A stretch of 64,000 bases of DNA from assembly GCA_964406945.1 (NCBI GenBank), contig CAYOTO010000014.1, positions 10,965 through 74,964 on the forward strand, in the 5' to 3' direction. The notes below the pieces were generated by a model. The model was not told the origin of the DNA, did not search any database, and worked only from the letters and a program-made list of their open reading frames with translations. The position numbers were made by a program, and so were the translations under genes. Position 1 is the first letter of the stretch, and the number at the start of each line of letters is the position of its first letter. Below are positions 57,206 through 64,000 of the stretch, piece after piece. The stretch is from UBA2266 sp964406945. Its GTDB lineage: Bacteria > Planctomycetota > Phycisphaerae > Sedimentisphaerales > Anaerobacaceae.

Positions 57206-57957
57206 TGCGTTTCAGCCGACTGGAATTTGACGATAAGAAAGACCCGAATCGCGGCGGCAGACCCGATGGAGGCATCCGGGACGAGCATTTCTTCTATGAA
57301 AGCGCTGTGAAGTACTATCTTCACGGCGATTACGAGCTGGCCCTTAGAAACTTCTCTCGTTCGCTCGAGAGAAACAGTACGTTCTTCAGCGCATGGCTCG
57401 GACAGGTTCTCATGCTGATTGAACTGGGCGAATATCCCGAGGCCCTGGTCTGGGCAGATAAAGCAATGGAGCTTTTCCCCGAACACCCCGAACTGCTGGC
57501 ATCCAAAGCGGTGGCCTGCCTGCGCGACGGGAAATTCGATAAAGCCCTGGCCTATTCGGACAACTCCGTATCCAAAGAAAATGTAACCCCTCGCGTATGG
57601 CTCGCCCGAGCCGAGGTCATGCTCAAGAAGAAAAGTCCCATTGCCGAAGACTGCCTCACCAAAGCCGTCTCGGTGGCCGGTCCCGACGCGCCGGTTATCA
57701 GGCTCGAAGCCGGCCGGATACTGGTAAGAGCGGGCAAGTACTCACCCGCACTGCAGTACCTGAACACAAGTGTCGATGAACTGCCGAAGTCGGCTCTGGC
57801 CTGGTATACGCTCGGATGCTGCCAGGCGAAACTCGGCCGTTCTCAGGCATCGGCTTCTCTGGAGCAGTCTCTGTCGCTTCACCCCGGCTGGGACCATGCC
57901 CGCAGAGCACTCAATAAACACGGTCGGGGCTTTTTCGAAAAATTATTCGGAAGGTAA
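57205..57957 (+). CDS. TPR-repeat protein
   Basis: 250 residues, hydrophilic. Successive 34-residue helix pairs are visible (AVKYYLHGDYELALRNFSRS, AWLGQVLMLIELGEYPEALV, AGRILVRAGKYSPALQYL). TPR proteins scaffold complexes; this one may link the AAA ATPase or the PilT-like ATPase to the membrane proteins of the operon. The ATG overlaps the previous stop (TAATG). Confidence 0.8.
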   Translation: MRFSRLEFDDKKDPNRGGRPDGGIRDEHFFYESAVKYYLHGDYELALRNFSRSLERNSTFFSAWLGQVLMLIELGEYPEALVWADKAMELFPEHPELLASKAVACLRDGKFDKALAYSDNSVSKENVTPRVWLARAEVMLKKKSPIAEDCLTKAVSVAGPDAPVIRLEAGRILVRAGKYSPALQYLNTSVDELPKSALAWYTLGCCQAKLGRSQASASLEQSLSLHPGWDHARRALNKHGRGFFEKLFGR

Positions 57958-57960
57958 GTA

Positions 57961-59049
57961 ATGGAAGTGCCCGCTGAAATGCAGCGTCTGCTCGCGGTCG
58001 CAAGACGGGAAGAAGCATCGGACATTCACATCGTCTCGGGCCTGCCCCCCCTGTTCAGAATCAACGGCGAAATCGTTATCGCCAACCTGCCCGCACTGGC
58101 GAAAAAAGACACGAAGAGACTCTGCCTGGGCCTGCTCAACGACGAACAGAAGGATGTTCTAAGACGCGACTGGCAACTGTGCTGCTCGGTGCATGACGCC
58201 AAGTTCGGCCGGTTCCGCGTGTCCATTTATTACCGGGAGAGCAATCCGGAAATGGCCATCCGTCCCGTAATGCACGAGGTCAAGTCCAGGGAAGAACTCC
58301 GCCTGCCCCGCCAGGTCGAAGACTTCACCAGGCTCGCCAGCGGACTGGTGCTGGTCACCGGACCGACCGGCAGCGGCAAGACCACTACCCTCAATTATAT
58401 GATCGACCTGATCAACAGCGAGAGACGCTGCAAAATAATCGCCATCGAGGATCCGGTCGAATATGTCCATCAGCAAAAGCGGGCGGTAATCGTCCAGCAG
58501 GAACTTTATACCGATGTAAAATCGTTCGGCAGCGCCCTGGTCCACGTCCTTCGCCAGGACCCGGACGTAATCTGCGTAGGCGAGATGCGAGACCTCGATA
58601 CCACCGCCACCGCACTGGTCGCGGCCGAAACCGGCCATCTGGTGATAGCCACATGCCACACGCCGAACACCGTCCAGACCGTCGAGCGAATCGTCTCGAT
58701 ATTTCCGGAGAATCAGCAGAACCAGATTCTCACCCAGCTTGCCAATTGTCTGCACGGCGTTATCGCCCAGAGACTCGTCTCGGCCGCAGATAAAAAACGC
58801 CGCGTCCTGGCCACCGAACTGCTCATCGCAAATTCGGCCTGCCGAAAACACGTCAGAGACAACCAGCTCCACATGCTCATAAACGTCCTGCAGATGGGCC
58901 GCAAACAGGGTATGCACACACTCGACGACTCACTCTGCCGCCTCTACGAAGCAGGCGAAATAACCTACGAAACCGCCATGAACCACGCCCGCGATCCGAT
59001 AGCCCTCCGCGACAAAATCCACCACAAAGCCAACCCGCAGAGCCAGTAA
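57961..59049 (+). CDS. PilT-like type IV pilus/secretion ATPase
   Basis: 362 residues, the usual PilT length. Walker A GPTGSGKT (134-141), Walker B ICVGEMRD (204-211) and His box TCHTPNTVQTVERI (231-244) are intact; AIEDPVEYVH is the Asp box. PilT hexamers retract type IV pili. No pilin, PilB, PilC or secretin gene is in the window, so it either serves pili encoded elsewhere or has been recruited by this operon. It is the last gene, three bases after the TPR gene. Confidence 0.88.
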   Translation: MEVPAEMQRLLAVARREEASDIHIVSGLPPLFRINGEIVIANLPALAKKDTKRLCLGLLNDEQKDVLRRDWQLCCSVHDAKFGRFRVSIYYRESNPEMAIRPVMHEVKSREELRLPRQVEDFTRLASGLVLVTGPTGSGKTTTLNYMIDLINSERRCKIIAIEDPVEYVHQQKRAVIVQQELYTDVKSFGSALVHVLRQDPDVICVGEMRDLDTTATALVAAETGHLVIATCHTPNTVQTVERIVSIFPENQQNQILTQLANCLHGVIAQRLVSAADKKRRVLATELLIANSACRKHVRDNQLHMLINVLQMGRKQGMHTLDDSLCRLYEAGEITYETAMNHARDPIALRDKIHHKANPQSQ

Positions 59050-59066
59050 TCTTCTGCCACCCTATT

Positions 59067-59498
59067 CTACGGGCACTCCTGCAGCCAGTTTTCGGCCATC
59101 CTGCCGTAATCGGTTAGAGCTATCACCACATAGGCCGTCAACGGATACCCGCCGCCGGCCCCGCCGACCATCTCCTTATGATGTATGAACCCCACGGGCT
59201 CCCACGAGCCATCTGCCTTCTGGTGCGACTCAATCCAGCCGGTCGGAACCGTTACGGAACCGCTGCTAACAATCTGCAGGCCCATTTCCTCGAACAATTC
59301 ATATGCACCGTAACCGCCCCACTGCCACCACCATTGATCGTCGCTGTGCGTCTCGACCTGCGGCTCCATGAACCGCTGTTCCAGCTCATCGAACACTTCC
59401 TGCATGTTCAGACGCCCCTCGTTGAGCGCGTAAACCGACTCATCCACAATCGCCAGCCCGACCAAACTCACCCCGACCAGAATTATTCTAGAGCCCAT
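59067..59498 (-). pseudogene. Internally deleted alpha-2-macroglobulin-family gene remnant
   Basis: The 143-residue frame joins three separate parts of bacterial alpha-2-macroglobulins. VDESVYALNEGRLNMQEVF belongs to a macroglobulin domain. AYELFEEMGLQIVSSGSV belongs to the domain after the bait region. GWIESHQKADGSWEPVGFIH and HHKEMVGG plus YPLTAYVVIALTDYG belong to the thioester-containing helical domain. The bait region and the GCGEQ thioester motif are absent. AAGGATG stands before the ATG, so the short product may still be made. The normal gene would be over 1,500 residues long. Confidence 0.7.
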
Positions 59499-59563
59499 TT
59501 TATCATCCTTTGAATTGAGCCAAATACGAATGAATATGCCTCAGTTGCGGCCACGACCGCCCT

Positions 59564-61465
59564 CTACCGGGCCATCGCTTCTTTATTCTGCAGATATATT
59601 CTGAGCAACTCAAAGAACGTCCGGCCGTCCACAAGTTCCACGTCTGGATTCAGTTCCTCCACTTTCTGATTGACTTTCAAGTACCATGTCGGCGACTTGA
59701 GAATGTTGCGGAACCAGTGAAAAGGCGGGTGTCCCTGGCGCCGTCGTTCTGCGATGCGTCGCACCACGTGGCGGGCTGCGGCGTCGGGATATCCCTCGTT
59801 TATGTCGTGATCGTGGCGAATCACCGGCATGTTCTGATGCAGCAGAGTCGCCGGCCCGCGAGAAGGCACGATCCCGTTCGGACTGAAACCGGCGTAACAA
59901 TCTAATCCTGCCTCGTTCAGATCGGGCCCATGCGCGTAAATAATGAAGCCCGTCATGCTCAGCCCCCACCGGTCGAAATAGAACTTGCAGTGTTTGCCCC
60001 ATGCGTCCAGCCCGCTCGGCAGACCCGAAATTCCCCGCGGCTCCTGCAGCATCCCCGGCTCACAGTAGCCGGCCCCGTTGTCGGCGGACGCGAAGTAATC
60101 ATTGGCAGTGGCCGTCGAACGCACGTAATCCATCGCCATCGGCGCCCTTCGGTCCAGCACCGGACTTATGCACCACATCATCGGCACCTTACCCCGATTC
60201 GGATCGTCCCAGATATCGATCATCCGCTGATACAGCCAGGCCGCACAATCGTAATCGCCCACGTAAAAGACCAGAAATTCCCGCCCGTCGAAATTCACTC
60301 TCCCGTCCGCCGTCAAATACCCCTGCTCACGCAACTGACCGCGACCTACCCATTCCTGCTCGTACCGCTCCTGCAGCGGAAAATGCGTATAGAACGAAGC
60401 ATTCGCCATCGCACCGTAGCCTATCGCATCCGCGTCCATGTACCCATTATATGCACTGATTATCTTGCCATATTCCCATTCGCAGGGCACGGGATCATGT
60501 CCGCCGCCGGCGCTTCCGTGGCTGGTATATTTGTAAGCCCAGGGCACAAAACCGCCTATGTGAATCATCTTCTCGCTCCCGCCGTGATTATAAGCGCTCA
60601 GCAGCAGCTCTTTCAGTGTCTCCAGGTCGGTGCCCGGCTTCTGTTGGGGATCATCGACCGGCGTCTCATCGCCCCACACGTGCAGATCGAAAAACCAAGC
60701 CTTTTTACTCACGAAGAAATCGTGATTAGTCAGACAGTGATGATTAATGACCGAGGCCCGCGGCTTCCGCATCCAGTACTGATCGAGATAATAAGCCCCG
60801 TACTGCCCTGCGCATTTGCCCGTATCCATATAATGATGCTTCATCCAGAGATAAGCATCGCACTTGGCCGACCCTGTCGATTGTCGCTGTGTCCCGGGTA
60901 TCCGCCCCCTGCCGTTGAACATCGATGTGCCGGCTTCGTTGATCAGCCGTTGCTTCACAGGCAACTCGAACTCATTTACCAGCAGGTTGTACAGACTCGG
61001 CTTCGATTGATCATACCGCACCGGCAACAGGTTCTCCGCCCCGGCCACCGCCGAAGCAACGTTACTGGTCGCCGCAACCATTGGATCGTAAACGACCAAT
61101 CCACGGAAATGAGACCGGAAGCGCTTAATGAGCCTGCCGATATCCTCAACCTCCACCGTTCGTCGACCGGCAAGCCAGCCGCCCGGAGCCATCCCCTTAG
61201 CAAGCCAGTAATCGTCCACATTGGTCTTTCGATGCTGCGAGTCAATCGCCCGCAGATAGAGCCGTGGAGCATCCCGGTTAACCAGGCCCTGCAATACAGC
61301 AATTGTGTGACAGTGATCCCACGCCATTTTGACCTGCGCCGCATCAGTCGCATCGATCCGCATCGCGTACCGAAGATCGTAAACAACAATCGACTCATCC
61401 GCGACCGAAGCAATACTGCCAAACGTCATGCAAACAATAACAGACAAATACAACCTGTGTAGCAT
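59564..61465 (-). CDS. GxGYxYP-family putative glycoside hydrolase
   Basis: 633 residues with a signal peptide (1-22). The name-giving motif appears as GAGYCEP in SADNGAGYCEPGML. The N-terminal half contains VLQGLVNRDAPRLYLRA, the opening typical of the family. GGAG lies five bases before the ATG. It is the second gene of an operon, 13 bases after the GH38 mannosidase gene, which supports a role in glycan breakdown. The activity of this family is not established. Confidence 0.7.
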   Translation of the reverse strand: MLHRLYLSVIVCMTFGSIASVADESIVVYDLRYAMRIDATDAAQVKMAWDHCHTIAVLQGLVNRDAPRLYLRAIDSQHRKTNVDDYWLAKGMAPGGWLAGRRTVEVEDIGRLIKRFRSHFRGLVVYDPMVAATSNVASAVAGAENLLPVRYDQSKPSLYNLLVNEFELPVKQRLINEAGTSMFNGRGRIPGTQRQSTGSAKCDAYLWMKHHYMDTGKCAGQYGAYYLDQYWMRKPRASVINHHCLTNHDFFVSKKAWFFDLHVWGDETPVDDPQQKPGTDLETLKELLLSAYNHGGSEKMIHIGGFVPWAYKYTSHGSAGGGHDPVPCEWEYGKIISAYNGYMDADAIGYGAMANASFYTHFPLQERYEQEWVGRGQLREQGYLTADGRVNFDGREFLVFYVGDYDCAAWLYQRMIDIWDDPNRGKVPMMWCISPVLDRRAPMAMDYVRSTATANDYFASADNGAGYCEPGMLQEPRGISGLPSGLDAWGKHCKFYFDRWGLSMTGFIIYAHGPDLNEAGLDCYAGFSPNGIVPSRGPATLLHQNMPVIRHDHDINEGYPDAAARHVVRRIAERRRQGHPPFHWFRNILKSPTWYLKVNQKVEELNPDVELVDGRTFFELLRIYLQNKEAMAR

Positions 61466-61478
61466 CGAATCTCCAATT

Positions 61479-63980
61479 CTACTTGCGCAACTTCTTTTCC
61501 ATCAGATCCGTCTCCACCCACTTGCCCGACCGGGGATTGATCCGAATCGTCTTGATCTCAAACGCCCCCATTGCAATCGCTATCCGCTTACCGATACACG
61601 GCAACGACAGTACGGTCTCTCTCTTGCGACCCGTCGGCTCGAACAGCCGGATCACGAGAGCGTTGCCCCTCTCGGCCTTCTTCATCGCCGCAATCTGAAC
61701 CACGTCGTCGCTTAGAGTCGCGACCGCTTTCGGTTTCCTACCGGCCGCGGGCGGATTGAATGACAGCGCAAATGGCTTCTCATTTTTGGCCAGGGCCTCC
61801 CGGTCGACGTGCTTGAGCCTTTCTGTCGAACGCCCCCCGTTGAACCAGAACCTGTAAAATCGTTCGCCCTGGTCAATCCGCGGGGTAAATCTGTCCTTCG
61901 GCGGCGTCAGCAGTTTGTCCTCATGCGGATGACACGAATAGGCTGGCGAACGCAACAGCGTCAAACGCAATCCGTCCGCCGAGTAGTCCGAGCCGTATAT
62001 GCCGTCATTGATACACGTAAGAGCTGACTTGCTCTTCTTATCGACAACCGCAACCCACTTCTGAGCAACCGCCTCGTGCCCGTCGTTGGGCAATTGGCCG
62101 ACACCGTAGGCCACCTGTCCGACATACCTGCAGTCGCGTCCCGCAGTGGGCACCGACAACTTCAACATTTTATCCTTCTCCTGCCAGTAAACCCGCGTGT
62201 GTACCTCGATCTCAGTCCCGGACTTCGGCAGCAGGTACCGCTGACAAATAAACGAATCTCCGTAACCAAATACCGCCTCGACGACCGCTCGAGCGGCACC
62301 GTCCTCAACCACTCGAACAGAATCTACAGTACCACCGGCGATTCCGGAAAAACGGGTTCCCACCTTCTTGCCCATCAGCCTGAACCGACCGACAACATTG
62401 CGATACGATTTAACCGTCATTCCCCACGGGTCGCTGTCGTCGGCTATCACTAGAGGCTCGAATGCCCTTTTGCCGACGATATCGACCCCGCGCACCCGAT
62501 AGCGGTCTACCAGTCCGGTACGCGTATTGATCACCACGTCCAGATCTTTAGTCCTGAATGACAGCCTGTCTTTTCCGGCCTTGAGGATGGGCCTGGGCTT
62601 TCCATCCAGCAGTTCGCATCTGCAGTCAAACCGGTTCATAACTCCAGGCTCCAGTTCGGCCTCGAACACGACCCTTTTTCGCCAGTCGACCGCAAGATTA
62701 CTCAATTCCTGCTCCACCTGCGATGCAAGCTTGCGCCCCTTCCGGTACACATGAATGTCGTGGAAGACCTCAGGCGGATTAAAATCAGCCAGATTGAACT
62801 CACACTCGATAAGCCCCTTGACCTTGAACGGATGCGGATTGTAAACCATTATCGGAATCTCGCCTTCCTTCGGTTTTCGCTGGCCCGCCGCCAGAGCAAA
62901 GAATGCCCTGGCCTTGACGCGCGAAGCGATTTCCAGTCCGTGATCCAGCATCCGCACCGCCGCCTCCTCCACAGGCTGAATCGACGACCCCGGCAGAATA
63001 TCATGAAACTGCCCCGTCATCAGATCGCACATTGCATCGTCGATCTCTCCGGCCGGATAAGCCATCAATCCGGCAAGCCAGGCAGCCGACGCCATCTTCT
63101 CCAGTGAATACAGCTCGTTCTCCAACTGTCTCTGCTTCTGCTTTATCCGAATCTGAGACGTATAACACCCCACCGCCCACGGATTCAGGTCTTTCTTGTG
63201 TCTGCTAAGCTTCTGTCTGTGCTTTTCCAAGTCCCGGAAGAAGGCCTCCGGCGTCGAATGTTTAATCCTGCTGCCCTCGGTCTCGGCGATTAGTTTATTC
63301 ACCTGGCGAAGATCGAACCTGGACGCTCCCCCGCCATGATTGCCGACGCCCCAAAGAACAATGCCGGGCGATACATCCGGATTGTCCTGCATCCAGTTCT
63401 CAATTTTTTGTCTGGCACGGCCCAGCGGCGAATTATACCAGCCCCGGAATCTGGTCCCTATTATCTCCGAGCCGTCATACCCTACCCACACGAATTCATC
63501 GCCCGGCAAAGGGCAGTCATGCTGATCCGGACGTCCGAACAGATAAGAATCGTACCCCGACTTCGCCAGAATCTGAACCAGTCCCCGCGTATGCCCGAAG
63601 GGGTCGAAATTAATCGCCGTTCCAGGCTCGACACCGAAATTCTCCCTGAAGTAACTCTTACCCAGAAGAATCTGCCTGACAAAAGACTCCCCGCCCGGCA
63701 TATTGCAGTCAGGCTGCAGGTACCACCCGCCCATGATGTGCCATTTCTTTTGCTTTACCAGCCGTCGTATTCTCTCGAACAGCTTCGGCTCATATTCCTG
63801 CACCCACTTATAGAGAATCACCTCGTTGTGGTTGAACACGAACGCCTCATCGGACTCGCACAACTCGGCCGCCGTACGAAACGTCGAAATAGCCTCGGCC
63901 GCCCCCTCCTGCCATTCCCACAGCCACACAGGATCCAGATGCGCATTGCAAATTAGATGAATATTCCGCTTTTTAGCCAT
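61479..63980 (-). CDS. GH38 alpha-mannosidase
   Basis: 833 residues, no signal peptide, so probably cytoplasmic. The zinc-binding start IHLICNAHLDPVWLWEWQEG (H14, D16) and the nucleophile D126 in INFDPFGHTRGL are conserved. GQFHDILPGSS gives a further ligand. It should release alpha-mannose from oligosaccharides. The ATG has GGAG ten bases upstream, and the gene is complete 20 bases inside the window edge. It leads the two-gene operon with the GxGYxYP gene. Confidence 0.9.
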   Translation of the reverse strand: MAKKRNIHLICNAHLDPVWLWEWQEGAAEAISTFRTAAELCESDEAFVFNHNEVILYKWVQEYEPKLFERIRRLVKQKKWHIMGGWYLQPDCNMPGGESFVRQILLGKSYFRENFGVEPGTAINFDPFGHTRGLVQILAKSGYDSYLFGRPDQHDCPLPGDEFVWVGYDGSEIIGTRFRGWYNSPLGRARQKIENWMQDNPDVSPGIVLWGVGNHGGGASRFDLRQVNKLIAETEGSRIKHSTPEAFFRDLEKHRQKLSRHKKDLNPWAVGCYTSQIRIKQKQRQLENELYSLEKMASAAWLAGLMAYPAGEIDDAMCDLMTGQFHDILPGSSIQPVEEAAVRMLDHGLEIASRVKARAFFALAAGQRKPKEGEIPIMVYNPHPFKVKGLIECEFNLADFNPPEVFHDIHVYRKGRKLASQVEQELSNLAVDWRKRVVFEAELEPGVMNRFDCRCELLDGKPRPILKAGKDRLSFRTKDLDVVINTRTGLVDRYRVRGVDIVGKRAFEPLVIADDSDPWGMTVKSYRNVVGRFRLMGKKVGTRFSGIAGGTVDSVRVVEDGAARAVVEAVFGYGDSFICQRYLLPKSGTEIEVHTRVYWQEKDKMLKLSVPTAGRDCRYVGQVAYGVGQLPNDGHEAVAQKWVAVVDKKSKSALTCINDGIYGSDYSADGLRLTLLRSPAYSCHPHEDKLLTPPKDRFTPRIDQGERFYRFWFNGGRSTERLKHVDREALAKNEKPFALSFNPPAAGRKPKAVATLSDDVVQIAAMKKAERGNALVIRLFEPTGRKRETVLSLPCIGKRIAIAMGAFEIKTIRINPRSGKWVETDLMEKKLRK

Positions 63981-64000
63981 GCAAACAAAACTCCAATTCA

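Noticed and set aside
57961..59049. A type IV pilus locus
   Set aside because: Only the PilT-like ATPase is present; no pilin, assembly ATPase, platform or secretin gene is visible.
59930..61462. A 510-codon plus-strand frame inside the GxGYxYP gene
   Set aside because: Arg/His/Pro-rich antisense translation without structure signs.

Overview
The window reads as chromosomal DNA of a planctomycete, most likely class Phycisphaerae. The basis is the combination of families: Tat-exported Gfo/Idh/MocA oxidoreductases, a formylglycine sulfatase, HEAT-repeat and PD40 beta-propeller proteins with c-type haem motifs, a CotH/lamin-tail/dockerin-like giant secreted protein, a MoxR-Bat-ABC-2 operon and DUF1257/DUF2997 genes. 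This is family-level recognition only; no 16S gene, tRNA, IS element, CRISPR array or origin was seen. Coding density is high and there are almost no gaps over 300 bases.

Layout. (1) 1-6.4 kb: tail of a Gfo/Idh/MocA gene, then a converging 1,853-residue secreted CotH/LTD/dockerin-like protein with a clear promoter and a hairpin at the start of its transcript. (2) 6.6-28.5 kb, all minus strand: one very compact 13-gene operon driven by a near-consensus promoter at 28514-28542. It starts with a coiled-coil membrane protein, a periplasmic binding lipoprotein and a two-domain ABC permease fused to an NHL-repeat lipoprotein domain. It continues with a VWA/glutamine-amidotransferase-like protein, MoxR, DUF58, BatA-like protein, a further membrane protein, an ABC-2 ATPase and three tandem ABC-2 permeases. 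It ends with the MalK-type ATPase that probably completes the importer. (3) 28.7-29.9 kb: an acyltransferase-3 membrane protein, then a 316-base gap holding two promoters and a decayed HEAT-repeat gene fragment.

(4) 30.2-48.7 kb, plus strand: a locus of exported proteins, namely two PD40/CxxCH proteins, Gfo/Idh/MocA, HEAT repeat, ThuA, sulfatase, CBM9-like, FIST lipoprotein and GH78 alpha-L-rhamnosidase. I infer breakdown of a sulfated, rhamnose-containing polysaccharide. (5) 48.7-51.4 kb: a Ca2+-type P2A ATPase. (6) 51.6-52.0 kb: a beta-helix remnant. (7) 52.2-59.0 kb, plus strand: a nine-gene, nearly gapless operon of rhomboid-like protein, PflX-like radical SAM enzyme, small protein, Ycf46-like AAA ATPase, Ycf35-like DUF1257 protein, DUF2997 protein, zinc-ribbon signal-peptidase-like protein, TPR protein and PilT-like ATPase. 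This is the best candidate for an undescribed system. Both protease-like members appear to have lost catalytic residues. (8) 59.1-64 kb, minus strand: an internally deleted alpha-2-macroglobulin remnant and a two-gene operon of GH38 alpha-mannosidase and a GxGYxYP-family putative glycoside hydrolase.

Three gene remnants (HEAT, beta-helix, A2M) lie beside intact operons, so the chromosome is shedding genes at operon borders. All function calls come from reading motifs; no database search was run.
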